Assembly: GCA_035945115.1 (NCBI GenBank)
Contig: DASZAN010000037.1
Span: forward strand, 1-64,000
Length of the DNA: 64,000 nucleotides
Direction: 5' to 3'
Origin: DAHUYF01 sp035945115
GTDB taxonomy: Bacteria; Pseudomonadota; Alphaproteobacteria; ATCC43930; CGMCC-115725
Under the pieces are notes generated by a model. The model was not told where the DNA came from. It did no database searches and saw nothing but the letters and a program-made list of their open reading frames with translations. Within the stretch, counting starts at the first letter, position 1, and each line of letters starts with the position of its first letter. A program made the translations under genes and the position numbers. Of this stretch, positions 24,860-35,645 are shown one piece after another.

Positions 24860-24942
24860 GGCAAAACGCTAGCGCAGTGCGTTCGGAGCGACAAGGGCGA
24901 GGCGCCGCCTTGTCGGCGTCGAAGAACCGATGATGCGAACCA

Positions 24943-24956
24943 TTGAGATGGATCAA
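24943..24956. promoter_or_regulatory. FNR/FixK-type box upstream of hsp20
   Basis: TTGAGATGGATCAA matches the TTGA-N6-TCAA palindrome bound by FNR/FixK-family regulators and nine of ten bases of TTGAT-N4-ATCAA. If it acts as a class II site centred at -41.5, transcription would start near 24991, 28 bases before the hsp20 ATG. Inference from sequence only. Confidence 0.5.
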
Positions 24957-25018
24957 GGCGCCTCGGTCATAGCGGGTCTACTCATGATCCGTCCCTTTCC
25001 CATCAATGGAGAGACGTT

Positions 25019-25537
25019 ATGGCCGATACTCCCGTCGCAGTGAAAAAGGCCCCGACGCCGACGCCGGCGCGCGCCTCCGTGCCCGATGTCTTTCAATCCT
25101 TCCGCAGCGAGATGGATCGCCTGTTCGACCGCTTCGGCTTCCCGTCGTTCCGGCGGATGTTCGATGTCGAGCCATTCTGGGGCAGCGAAGCTTCGCTCGG
25201 CGTGACCGTCCCCGCGGTCGACGTCACCGAGGACGACAAAGCCTACAAGATTACCGCCGAACTTCCTGGGCTCGACCAGAAAGACCTCGACGTCTCCGTC
25301 ACCGGCGACGTGCTGGTGATCAAGGGCGAGAAACGCCAGGAGCGCGAGGAGAAGGATAAGAACCGCTATCTCTCCGAGCGCAGCTTCGGCGCCTTCCAGC
25401 GCAACTTCTCGCTGCCGGACGGCATCGACCGCGACAAGATCGGCGCCGACTTCGCCAAGGGCGTGCTCACGCTGACCTTGCCGAAAACGGCCGAAGCGCA
25501 AAAGCAGCAGAAGAAGATCGAGGTGAAGGCCGGCTGA
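25019..25537 (+). CDS. Hsp20/alpha-crystallin family small heat-shock protein
   Basis: 172-residue ATP-independent holdase. The N-terminal arm (FQSFRSEMDRLFDRFGFPSFRR) is typical of Class A small Hsps; the alpha-crystallin domain runs from about residue 60 (VTVPAVDVTEDDKAYKITAELPGLDQKDL) to GVLTLTLPKT, ending with a KKIEVKAG tail. ATG 25019 follows GGAGAG. No CIRCE or sigma-32-like element was noticed upstream, but an FNR/FixK-type palindrome is there, suggesting oxygen-responsive rather than purely heat control. Confidence 0.94.
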   Translation: MADTPVAVKKAPTPTPARASVPDVFQSFRSEMDRLFDRFGFPSFRRMFDVEPFWGSEASLGVTVPAVDVTEDDKAYKITAELPGLDQKDLDVSVTGDVLVIKGEKRQEREEKDKNRYLSERSFGAFQRNFSLPDGIDRDKIGADFAKGVLTLTLPKTAEAQKQQKKIEVKAG

Positions 25538-25625
25538 TTGCCGAGGGCGCGGCGGCGGACATAGCACCGCCGCGCCTTGCCCTTTGCGCGTGACCGCATC
25601 GCGCGCGCGGTCTATATCGGCGGAC

Positions 25626-28367
25626 GTGCATCCGCCAAAGGCCACACAAGCTGACATCGGCGCCGTTGCCGTGCGGTCGCCGGTGCTGATCGCCGGCATC
25701 AAAGAAGCGGCATGGCTTCCGCCGGGGGGCGATGTCGCGCGTCTCTCCTTCCCGGAAGCGGCCCGCCGCGCCCGCGAGGCACCGCCGCTGCTCTGCCACG
25801 CCCGCGCGACGGCTCGCCGCATGGGCGTGCTGCCATTTCCGGCGCTCGATGTGCTCGAACTCTACGCCTTCGTTCATCCCGCCCGCTTCTGTCTGCCGAC
25901 GCCCCGCGGCTTGGCGGCGGCCTTAGGGCTGGTTCTGCCGGCAGCGGACATCGGCGAAGAGGCGCGCGCGCTCGCCGCCGCGGCGCAGCGCCTCGTTGCC
26001 GACCTCGCCGAGCGCCGGGGCGATGCTGAGGCGCATGCCATTGCCGGGGCGATGGCGCGTGGCGGCTGGAGCTGGGGCGCGGCGGTGCTGGGGGCGCTCG
26101 GTGAAGCGGCAGGCAGCGGCGCGCCGGCGGGTCTCGCCATCTGGCGCAAGCTCCCGGAATGGGCGGAGCATGCGCCCGAGCCACCCGCCGGGAACATCCC
26201 CGTCGAGGAAGGCGAAACCCGCCGACGCCTCGCCGAGGTGCTGGGCGATGAGGCGGAGCCCCGGCCGCAGCAGGCGGATTACGCCGCTGCGGTAAGCGCC
26301 GCCTTTCGTCCGCGTGAGGCCGAAGACGAGCCACAGGTGGTGCTCGCGGAAGCCGGCACCGGGGTCGGCAAGACGCTCGGCTATGTCACCCCGGCAAGCC
26401 TCTGGGCAGAGAAGAACCAGGGCGCAGTGTGGATTTCGACATATACACGCAACCTCCAGCATCAGATCACCGCCGAGCTCGACCGCCTCTATCCCGACAG
26501 CGCGCAGAAGAATCGCCGTGTCGTGCTGCGCAAGGGCCGGGAGAATTATCTCTGCTTGCTCAATCTTGAGGAGGCGGTCGCGGGCTTGCCGATGCGTCCC
26601 TATGACGCGGCGGCGCTCGGCATTATGGCGCGCTGGGCGGCGGCAACGCGCGACGGCGATATGGTCGGCGGCGATTTCCCCGGCTGGCTCCCCGACGTGA
26701 TCGGCCGGGCGCGCAGCCTTGGCCTTGCCGACCGCCGCGGTGAATGCATCCATTCCGCCTGTCCCCACTACCATCGGTGCTTCGTCGAGCGGAGTGTCCG
26801 CCGCGCGAGGCGTGCGCGCATCGTCGTCGCCAACCACGCGCTCGTCATGGTGCAGGCGGCGCTGGGCGGTCTCGATGACGCTTATCTGCCGACGCGCTAT
26901 GTCTTCGACGAGGGGCATCACGTGTTCGACGCCGCCGACAGCGCCTTCTCCCTGGCGCTCACCGGCCAAGAGGCGGCGGAGCTTCGTCGCTGGATCCTCG
27001 GCGCCGAAGGGGGCGGCCGCGGCCGCGCGCGCGGTTTGCGCCGCCGCCTCAAGGATCTCGTCGCCGGCGACGAGGCGGCGGAGCGCGCGCTCGCGGCGGT
27101 GCTGGTGGGGGCCCGCGTGCTTCCGGGAGAGGGCTGGGCGCAGCGCCTTGCCGAGGCGCGCCCGCAGCAGGCGGCCGAGGCCTTCCTCGCGCTCGTCCGT
27201 CAGCAGGTGCACGCGCGCGCCGCCGAGCGCGATCAGGGCTACAGCCTCGAGACCGATCTGCGGCCGCCCATCGACGGCCTCGTCGAAGCGGGCGAAGCGC
27301 TGGCGCTGGCGCTCGAGCGCATCTCCATTCCGCTACGCACGCTGGCCGCGCGCCTCGCGGCGCGTCTCGCGGACGACGCGGCGGAGCTCGAGACCGCACA
27401 GCGCGTGCGCATCGAGGCGGCGGTCCGCGGGCTCGAGCGGCGCGGCATCGTCGAGCTCGGCGGTTGGCAGCGCGCGCTGCGCGAAATCGCCGCCGAGCCC
27501 AACCGCGACTTCGTCGAGTGGCTTTCGATCGAACGGAGCGACGGGCACGAGATCGACGTCGGCCTCCATCGCCACTGGGTCGATCCGACCCGGCCTTTCG
27601 CCGAATTCGTGGCGAAGCCGGCGCATGGCGTGCTCGTAACCTCGGCGACGTTGACCGACGGGAGCGGCGATGCCGTGCGCGACTGGGAAGCGGCGGAGGC
27701 GCGTAGCGGGGCGAGGCATCTTGCGCGACCGGCGCTCCGCGTCCGCGTTCCCTCGCCCTTCGACTATGTCGCGCAGACGCGCATCTTCATCGTCACCGAT
27801 GTGCGGCGGCATGAGGCGGCGCAAGTCGCCGCTGCCTATCGTGAGCTCTTCCTTGCCGCGCGCGGCGGCGCGCTCGGCCTCTTCACCGCGATCGCGCGAT
27901 TGCGCGCCGTTTATCGTCACATCGCCGAACCGCTTCACGCGGCAGGAATTCCCCTTCTGGCGCAGCATGTGGACGCCATGGATACTTCGACCTTGGTCGA
28001 CATCTTCCGCGCGGAGGAGGATGCGTGCCTACTCGGCACCGATGCGGTGCGCGACGGTGTCGATGTCCCAGGCCGTTCGCTTCGTCTCATTGTTTTCGAT
28101 CGTGTGCCATGGCCGCGGCCCGACATTCTGCATAAAGCACGGCGCGCCGCTTTCGGCGGCGCGCGCTATGACGACATGATCACGCGGTTGCGGGTGAAGC
28201 AGGCCTTCGGCCGTCTGGTGCGGCGCGGCGACGACAGCGGTGTCTTCGTGCTGCTCGACGCCGCGATGCCGTCGCGACTCACTGGCGCTTTTCCCGATGG
28301 CGTGGCGCTCGAGCGGGTCGGCATCAAAGAGGCGATCCGGCGCACGGCTTCGTTCCTGGCGCGCTAA
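25626..28367 (+). CDS. DinG/XPD-like ATP-dependent DNA helicase
   Basis: Superfamily 2 helicase of about 913 residues. Walker A is EAGTGVGKTLGYVTPA, the DEAH-box variant is VFDEGHHVFD, and motif VI is QAFGRLVRRGDDSGVFVLLD. Between motifs I and II, cysteines in NYLCLLNLEEA and GECIHSACPHYHRCFVE give the four-Cys pattern of the Fe-S cluster of XPD/DinG helicases. An alpha-type N-terminal extension of about 230 residues precedes the motor. The start is uncertain: GTG 25626 is chosen, TTG 25584 is possible; neither has a clear ribosome site. Likely role in repair or R-loop removal. Confidence 0.88.
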   Translation: MHPPKATQADIGAVAVRSPVLIAGIKEAAWLPPGGDVARLSFPEAARRAREAPPLLCHARATARRMGVLPFPALDVLELYAFVHPARFCLPTPRGLAAALGLVLPAADIGEEARALAAAAQRLVADLAERRGDAEAHAIAGAMARGGWSWGAAVLGALGEAAGSGAPAGLAIWRKLPEWAEHAPEPPAGNIPVEEGETRRRLAEVLGDEAEPRPQQADYAAAVSAAFRPREAEDEPQVVLAEAGTGVGKTLGYVTPASLWAEKNQGAVWISTYTRNLQHQITAELDRLYPDSAQKNRRVVLRKGRENYLCLLNLEEAVAGLPMRPYDAAALGIMARWAAATRDGDMVGGDFPGWLPDVIGRARSLGLADRRGECIHSACPHYHRCFVERSVRRARRARIVVANHALVMVQAALGGLDDAYLPTRYVFDEGHHVFDAADSAFSLALTGQEAAELRRWILGAEGGGRGRARGLRRRLKDLVAGDEAAERALAAVLVGARVLPGEGWAQRLAEARPQQAAEAFLALVRQQVHARAAERDQGYSLETDLRPPIDGLVEAGEALALALERISIPLRTLAARLAARLADDAAELETAQRVRIEAAVRGLERRGIVELGGWQRALREIAAEPNRDFVEWLSIERSDGHEIDVGLHRHWVDPTRPFAEFVAKPAHGVLVTSATLTDGSGDAVRDWEAAEARSGARHLARPALRVRVPSPFDYVAQTRIFIVTDVRRHEAAQVAAAYRELFLAARGGALGLFTAIARLRAVYRHIAEPLHAAGIPLLAQHVDAMDTSTLVDIFRAEEDACLLGTDAVRDGVDVPGRSLRLIVFDRVPWPRPDILHKARRAAFGGARYDDMITRLRVKQAFGRLVRRGDDSGVFVLLDAAMPSRLTGAFPDGVALERVGIKEAIRRTASFLAR

Positions 28368-28379
28368 GCGCCGCCGCTG

Positions 28380-28550
28380 TCAGCGCTTGTGTAGCGCCTC
28401 GATGGCGACGACGATGAGCGCCGCGGCGAGAAACGCGACGAGGAACCCGCTGATCTGCGTGACCAACGAGCTTGATCCCGTTGCGCTCAGCGCCGTCGGT
28501 ACCAGGTGCTCATGCGACTTGCTGAGCAGAATAATGGCGATCGGAGGCAT
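28380..28550 (-). CDS. possible small membrane protein, 56 aa
   Basis: An open frame reading MPPIAIILLSKSHEHLVPTA and then a strong hydrophobic segment LVTQISGFLVAFLAAALIVVAI followed by a positively charged end (EALHKR). No ribosome site is visible before the ATG and no homologue is recognised, so this is tentative. It ends 12 bases from the convergent helicase stop. Confidence 0.3.
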   Translation of the reverse strand: MPPIAIILLSKSHEHLVPTALSATGSSSLVTQISGFLVAFLAAALIVVAIEALHKR

Positions 28551-28710
28551 GCCCGTAATTGGGCCATGATTCCGCCGATGTTGCAAGCGAGCCATAACTA
28601 AAACACAGATTGTGGAGTAAAACGCGAGATTGGCGAGAAACTTTTATTAAGTTTTATTGATGGTCCTTGATCGCGTTTGCTTTTTTGTGAGGGAGGAGGG
28701 CAATTATCGG
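28551..28710. other. AT-rich leader region before the FAD monooxygenase gene
   Basis: The gap between the helicase stop and 28711 is 343 bases. Apart from the tentative 56-aa frame it holds an AT-rich segment (about 28585-28700) with a direct repeat TTTTATTaagTTTTATT at 28642-28658 and the ribosome site GGGAGGAGGG at 28691-28700. Base composition differs sharply from the surrounding GC-rich DNA. Promoter elements are probably here, but I cannot fix a -35/-10 pair. Confidence 0.5.
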
Positions 28711-30369
28711 ATGGATTTGCGCAGAGATGCCGCGATCATCGTCGTGGGGGCGGGTCCCGCTGGGCTGATGCTGGCAAACGAGCTCGGCCGGCGCGAAGTT
28801 GCAACCCTCGTGCTCGAGGCGGCGCCCTCGACATCAACGCATCCGCGCGCCAATGCGACGCAGGCGCGCACGATGGAATACTTCCGTCGTCTCGGCATCG
28901 CCGACCGCATTCGCGCCCAGGGTTTGCCCCCGGACTACCCGACCGACGTTGCCTATTTCACCCGCTACACGGGCTATGAGCTGGCCCGCTTTCAGCTTCC
29001 GAGCTCGGCCGAGGCCCGGGAACTCGCGCGCCGCCTCAAGGGCTCGTGGAGCGCCGCCGAGTTGCCGCATCGCTGCTCGCAGCTCTTCATCGAGCGCGTC
29101 ATGCGCGAAGCGGCGGAAGCTTTGCCCGCCGTCAAGCTCGCCTTCGGCTGGCGCGTCATCGCCTTCCGCGAGGAAGAGGATGGCGTGTCCGTCCAAGCGG
29201 AGCGCGTCGAGGGCGGTGAGCGTCGGCGATTCTCGGCCGCGTTCCTCGTGGGTTGCGATGGGCCGCGCAGCGCCATCCGCCGTCAGCTCGGTTTTTCCTA
29301 CGAGGGCGAGCGCGGCGCCGTGCGCGATTTCATGGGTGGGCGCATGCACGCGATCCACCTTCGCGCGCCGCAACTCTATTCGATGATCCGGGGCGGGCGC
29401 GCCTGGATGTATTGGACAGTAAACCCGGACCGCCGCGCGCTCATGGCGGCGATCGATGGGGTACAGGACTTCGTCTTCTCCGCGCAGCTCAAGCCCGGCG
29501 AGGACGCGACGGAGATTTCAGAGGCGAAAGCGCGCACCATTTTCTTCGAGGCATTGGGTGCGGAATGCCCGATCGAGCTATTGGGCCGGCAATCCTGGAC
29601 CGCCGGCCTCACCTTGGTCGCCGAGCGTTTCGGCGCGGGCCGCGTGTGCCTTGCCGGTGACGCCGTCCATCTTTTCACGCCGACCGGCGGCCTCGGCTAC
29701 AACACCGCGGTCGAGGACGTGGTTAACCTCGCCTGGAAGCTCGCCGCGCTGGTGCAGGGCTGGGGTGGGCCGGGACTCCTTGCGAGCTATGAGCGCGAAC
29801 GCCGGCCCGTCGCGCTGCGCAACACCGGTTATGCGCGCCGTTTCGCCGATTCCGTGGGCCTCTATACCGCGCCCGCCGCGATCGAGGCGGACCCGCCGGC
29901 CGGGGCGGCGGCACGGCGCGAGGCGGGCGCCTATCTCCTTGCCCACGCACAGGCGGAGTTCAACATCCCCGGCATCACCTTCGGCACCCGCTATGACGGC
30001 TCGCCGCTTGTCATTCCGGACGGTACCGCGCCACCGCCCGATGCTGCCAATCTCTATACGCCCTCGGCGACGCCCGGCGGCCGGGCACCGCATGCGTGGC
30101 TCGCCGATAGCCGCTCGCTTTATGACTACCTGGGATTCGATTTCGCCTTGCTGCGGCTCGGGCCCAAGTCGCCGGAGACCGCTTCTTTTGCTGAGATCGC
30201 GCGGCGGGCCGGCATCCCGCTCCGCGTCGTCGAGATCGCCGCTGACGAGGTCCGCGACCTCTACGGCGCCGATTTGGTCTTGCTGCGGCCGGATCAGATC
30301 GTCGCCTGGCGCGGCAACACGCCACCGGCCGACCCGGCTGCCCTCCTCGCGCGGTTGACTGGCCACTAA
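28711..30369 (+). CDS. FAD-dependent aromatic-ring-type monooxygenase
   Basis: 552-residue class A flavoprotein monooxygenase of the PheA/TfdB-like group. The Rossmann FAD motif IIVVGAGPAGLMLANEL is at residues about 8-25, the DG motif is FLVGCDGPRSAIRRQLG, and the GD motif is RVCLAGDAVHLFTPTGGLGYNTAVEDVVNLAWKL. A C-terminal thioredoxin-like domain is present. ATG 28711 with GGAGGAGGG upstream is preferred to ATG 28657. It would hydroxylate an aromatic or polyketide-like compound using NAD(P)H; there are no adjacent ring-cleavage genes to narrow the substrate. Confidence 0.9.
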   Translation: MDLRRDAAIIVVGAGPAGLMLANELGRREVATLVLEAAPSTSTHPRANATQARTMEYFRRLGIADRIRAQGLPPDYPTDVAYFTRYTGYELARFQLPSSAEARELARRLKGSWSAAELPHRCSQLFIERVMREAAEALPAVKLAFGWRVIAFREEEDGVSVQAERVEGGERRRFSAAFLVGCDGPRSAIRRQLGFSYEGERGAVRDFMGGRMHAIHLRAPQLYSMIRGGRAWMYWTVNPDRRALMAAIDGVQDFVFSAQLKPGEDATEISEAKARTIFFEALGAECPIELLGRQSWTAGLTLVAERFGAGRVCLAGDAVHLFTPTGGLGYNTAVEDVVNLAWKLAALVQGWGGPGLLASYERERRPVALRNTGYARRFADSVGLYTAPAAIEADPPAGAAARREAGAYLLAHAQAEFNIPGITFGTRYDGSPLVIPDGTAPPPDAANLYTPSATPGGRAPHAWLADSRSLYDYLGFDFALLRLGPKSPETASFAEIARRAGIPLRVVEIAADEVRDLYGADLVLLRPDQIVAWRGNTPPADPAALLARLTGH

Positions 30370-30440
30370 AGGCTAAGTTGACGCTCACCCGCTTCCCACG
30401 CATGGTGGCGCCCGCCCGATTGCTGGCAAAGGGATAGCCG

Positions 30441-30845
30441 ATGATCGATCATCACGCTGCGCTCATCTACACCATGGTGCTGGTCTCCGCCGCCGACACC
30501 GATATGACCGATGCGGAGCTGCAGATCATTGGCGACATCGTCAATCACCTGCCGGTGTTCCGCGACTATGAGCGCAAGCGCCTCACCAAGGACCTCAAGG
30601 AGTGCGCCCAGCTCCTCGGCCGCGACGATGGGCTCGAACAGACCCTGAAGGCGATCAAGACGGCGTTGCCGCAAAAGCTGCGCGAGACCGCTTATGCGAT
30701 CGCCTGCGATGTTGCTGGCGCCGATGGCGAGACGAGCCAGGAGGTGCTGCGCCTCATCGAGATTCTGCGCCACCGCTTCGGCATCGATCGCCTCATCGCC
30801 GCCGCCATCGAGCGCGGCGCCAGGGCGCGGTTCACCGTCGTCTAG
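30441..30845 (+). CDS. TerB-like protein
   Basis: 134-residue all-helical protein with the TerB fold: LVSAADTDMTDAELQIIGDIV (acidic, metal-binding-like DTDMTDAE) and IACDVAGADGETSQEVLRLIEIL (second acidic loop DGE). Single TerB proteins are widespread and are not by themselves tellurite-resistance determinants; no terZACDEF genes are near. Probably a cytoplasmic or membrane-peripheral stress-related protein. Confidence 0.82.
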   Translation: MIDHHAALIYTMVLVSAADTDMTDAELQIIGDIVNHLPVFRDYERKRLTKDLKECAQLLGRDDGLEQTLKAIKTALPQKLRETAYAIACDVAGADGETSQEVLRLIEILRHRFGIDRLIAAAIERGARARFTVV

Positions 30846-30969
30846 CCTGGCAGCAGTCTCCCTGTTAGGCTGCTAAGCCCTTGATCGGCATTAATTTTTT
30901 CTTGATCGGTGCCGACCTACACTGAACACTCGTTGACGGTATGTGTCCACTGCCGGGAGACATCTGTTG

Positions 30970-31233
30970 ATGAGTGACCTTCGCTTGCAGTTGAACGGCT
31001 ACCGCATGACCACGGCGGAGATCCTTTATCACATGCCGGATCATCCAAGCGTGCTGCAGAGCTTCGTCTGGCAGCATCTCGACATCGCGCCGGACTACCC
31101 CGTCCTGCGCCGTTTCCTTGATTTCTGGGTCCGCAACATCGAGGGCCAGCTCCATTCCGTGAAGGTCGCGCGGGCCTCGATCATCACCCCCGGCGAACTC
31201 CGACACGCCGGAATTTCCTTCCAGCTTCACTGA
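30970..31233 (+). CDS. usg: Usg family protein
   Basis: 87 residues with the complete Usg signature: LQLNGYRMTTAEILYHMPDHP, SFVWQHLDIAPDYPVLRRFLDFW and IEGQLHSVKVA. The family is nearly confined to alphaproteobacteria and its function is unknown. ATG 30970 gives the usual family N-terminus; the upstream in-frame ATG 30943 would add nine unlikely residues. The upstream gap has a short AT-rich tract and a CTTGATCGG direct repeat about 14 bases apart. Confidence 0.92.
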   Translation: MSDLRLQLNGYRMTTAEILYHMPDHPSVLQSFVWQHLDIAPDYPVLRRFLDFWVRNIEGQLHSVKVARASIITPGELRHAGISFQLH

Positions 31234-31313
31234 TCGACCGCCGGGCTCTTGCCAAGAGCCGCGGCTGTGCGCAGGTTTGGCGCGAACCGAACCTGACTCC
31301 GGCGAGCGGCGCC

Positions 31314-32405
31314 TTGTCCTCTCTCACCCTTTCCGAAACCACGCCGCGGGCGACGAGCAGCGATCGCGCGATCGCCCTCTGGCTCTTCGCCTGTTGCGCC
31401 ATGATCTTGCTCATGGTGGTAATCGGTGGCATCACGCGGCTCACCGAATCCGGTCTATCCATTACCGAGTGGCAGCCGGTCACGGGCGTGTTGCCGCCAC
31501 TCACCGACGCGCAATGGGCGGCCGAGTTCGAGAAGTACAAAGCCATTCCGCAATACCGGGCGATCCATGCGGACATGACGCTCGGCGCCTTCAAACACAT
31601 CTTCTTCTGGGAATATCTCCATCGCCTCTGGGGGCGACTCATCGGCGTCGCCTTCGCCGTGCCGTTCGCCTATTTCCTCGTGCGCGGCCGCGTCTCACGG
31701 CACCTTGCCCCGCGGCTTGTGCTGCTCTTTGCGCTCGGTGGGCTGCAGGGCGCGCTCGGCTGGTACATGGTGGAAAGCGGCTTGAGCGAGCGCATCGAGG
31801 TGAGCCAGTACCGCTTGGCGGCGCATCTCGCCGCCGCTGCGCTCATCTATGCGGCGATCCTCTGGGTGGCGCTCGATCTCGTCTGGCTTGAGCGCGAGGC
31901 GGTGCTTGATCCGCGGCAGAAGCGGTTGCGGCACGGCATCGGCCTGGTGCTGGCCTTCGTCGCGCTCACGCTCGTCGCGGGCGCCTTCGTCGCGGGGCTC
32001 CGCGCCGGCTACATCTACAACACGTTTCCGCTCATGGGCGACCGCCTCGTCCCCGCAGAATATGGTGCGCTCTCGCCATGGTGGCGCAATTGGTTCGAGA
32101 ATGCGGCGGCGGTGCAGTTCGACCATCGCCTCTTGGCGGAGATCACGGTCGGCGAGGTGGCAGGACTCTGGCTCTTCAGCCTACGCCTTCATCTCGCGCC
32201 GCGCGCCCGCGCCGCGATAAACGGACTTTTCACCGTCGCGCTGCTGCAGCTGGCGCTCGGCATCTCGACGTTGCTCTTGGTGGTGCCGCTGCCGCTCGCG
32301 GTAGCGCATCAGGCGGGCGCGATGCTGCTGCTCACCGCGGCGCTGGTGGCGTTCCATGCGCTGCGCCCGCCGCGCGTGGACGGGGCGCGGGCGCCGGCGT
32401 TATAG
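31314..32405 (+). CDS. ctaA: heme A synthase (CtaA/COX15 family)
   Basis: 363-residue integral membrane protein with eight hydrophobic segments that converts heme O to heme A for aa3-type cytochrome oxidase. Motifs with the conserved histidines: ITRLTESGLSITEWQPVTG, FFWEYLHRLWGR, VSQYRLAAHLAAA, AAVQFDHRLLAEIT and PLAVAHQAGAMLL; the latter two bind heme. The first and last motifs identify the alphaproteobacterial COX15-like type. The start is TTG 31314 (MSSLTLSETTPRATS); no ATG fits before the first membrane helix. Twenty bases separate it from the mutase gene, so they may share a transcript. Confidence 0.94.
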   Translation: MSSLTLSETTPRATSSDRAIALWLFACCAMILLMVVIGGITRLTESGLSITEWQPVTGVLPPLTDAQWAAEFEKYKAIPQYRAIHADMTLGAFKHIFFWEYLHRLWGRLIGVAFAVPFAYFLVRGRVSRHLAPRLVLLFALGGLQGALGWYMVESGLSERIEVSQYRLAAHLAAAALIYAAILWVALDLVWLEREAVLDPRQKRLRHGIGLVLAFVALTLVAGAFVAGLRAGYIYNTFPLMGDRLVPAEYGALSPWWRNWFENAAAVQFDHRLLAEITVGEVAGLWLFSLRLHLAPRARAAINGLFTVALLQLALGISTLLLVVPLPLAVAHQAGAMLLLTAALVAFHALRPPRVDGARAPAL

Positions 32406-32424
32406 TTGCGAGGGAGCGCACGAA

Positions 32425-34575
<2,151 letters not shown>

Positions 34576-34577
34576 AA

Positions 34578-34605
34578 AAAGCCGCCGTCTTGCGACGGCG
34601 GCTTT
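34578..34605 (+). terminator. Rho-independent terminator after the mutase gene
   Basis: Perfect 12-base-pair stem (AAAGCCGCCGTC and its complement) with a TTGC loop, starting two bases after the stop codon and preceded by an A-run. The AAA/TTT ends make it usable in both directions, so it may also end the small minus-strand gene at 34630-34782. Confidence 0.85.
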
Positions 34606-34629
34606 CCTGCGAGTGGCCGAAGCGCAACC

Positions 34630-34782
34630 TCAGCCGCCTGAGGCGGGTGGCGGAGCCGGCGTTTCCGGCGTTGTCGTCGTGGTCGCCACCGTGTCCGGCT
34701 TCGTCGCTTGATGGATGAAGCAATCGGCGAAAGCCGGCGCAGTGAACGCCAGCAAAGTGATAGTCAGGATGACGATGCGCAT
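34630..34782 (-). CDS. small secreted Thr/Pro-rich protein, 50 aa
   Basis: A short gene: ATG 34782 preceded by GGAGAG, a textbook signal peptide (MRIVILTITLLAFTAPAFA, cleavage after residue 19), then a 31-residue mature peptide starting DCFIHQATKPDTV with one cysteine, a run of five threonines and a TPETPAPPPASGG tail. No family recognised. It faces the mutase gene and can use the shared terminator. Signal peptide, ribosome site and terminator together make it likely real. Confidence 0.65.
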   Translation of the reverse strand: MRIVILTITLLAFTAPAFADCFIHQATKPDTVATTTTTPETPAPPPASGG

Positions 34783-34877
34783 GCGTCTCTCCATTGGCGG
34801 ATTTGGACCATGCGGTCGCTAGACTGAGCCACGGTGGCCGCCCCGTCAATCCGCCCATGCGCCGAAACGCACCAGGA

Positions 34878-35552
34878 TCAAGCGGCGCGGATTTGCGTCA
34901 GGAGGCGATTGACTTCGCCGCGGAGCGCCTCGGTCTGCTGGTTGAGATGATCGGCGGTGCCGAGTACGCGCTGCGCCAGCGTGTCGCTCTGCTGCGCCAC
35001 CGCGGTGACGCCGTCGATGTGATGGACGGCGTCGCGCGTGTCCGCTTCCGCCGCGCGCACCTGAACGGCTATGTCTTGTGTCGCGCGCCCCTGGTCGGCC
35101 GTGGCGCGCGCCAACGCCGCGGCAAGCTCGTCGATGCGGGTCACCGTGCCGGCGATGCCGGTGATGGCGTCGACGGTCGCCGCGGTGACGCGCTGAATCC
35201 CGTCCACCTGCTGCGAGATGTCCTCGGTCGCCTTCGCCGTCTGCCCGGCAAGACTCTTCACCTCGGAGGCCACCACGGCGAAGCCTTTGCCGGCTTCGCC
35301 CGCACGGGCCGCCTCGATGGTGGCGTTGAGGGCCAGAAGGTTTGTCTGACTCGCCACATCCTTGATGAGCTCGACCACGGCGCCGATCTTCTGCGCGGCC
35401 TCGGCAAGGCCGTGCACCGTCCGGCCGGTGCGCTCGGTCTCGCCGCTCGCTTGCCGCGCGATCGCGGAGCTGCCGCTCGCGTCGCGCCCCATGCCGGCGG
35501 CCGCCGCCGAGAGTCGCTCGGTGGCGCCGGCGACACCCTCGATCGTCTTGCG
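34878..35552 (-). pseudogene. 5'-truncated methyl-accepting chemotaxis protein (signalling domain remnant)
   Basis: The C-terminal MCP signalling domain is intact: VELIKDVASQTNLLALNATIEAARAGEAGKGFAVVASEVKSLA is the hairpin tip. The first ATG is 35492 (204 residues), but MCP-like sequence (RKTIEGVAGATERLSAAAAG) continues in frame upstream without a start codon to about 35552; beyond it the frame reads arginine/proline-rich non-MCP sequence to a TAG near 35637. No sensor, membrane segments or HAMP domain remain and the region abuts the divergent MFS gene. A cytoplasmic orphan receptor from ATG 35492 is the alternative. Confidence 0.7.
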
Positions 35553-35645
35553 CGCCGGTGCGAGGCGACGCCCCCGCCCGGAGGCGGGACGGCGCCCAAA
35601 GCGCCTCTGTTCCTCCTCCGGGCCAATCGCTATCTATGCCGCGCG

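Noticed and set aside
25584..25625. TTG start for the DinG-like helicase
   Set aside because: No ribosome site, and the 14 added residues are basic and unlike a family N-terminus; GTG 25626 was preferred, though weakly.
30441..30845. Tellurite-resistance system
   Set aside because: Only a lone TerB-fold protein is present; no terZACDEF genes nearby.
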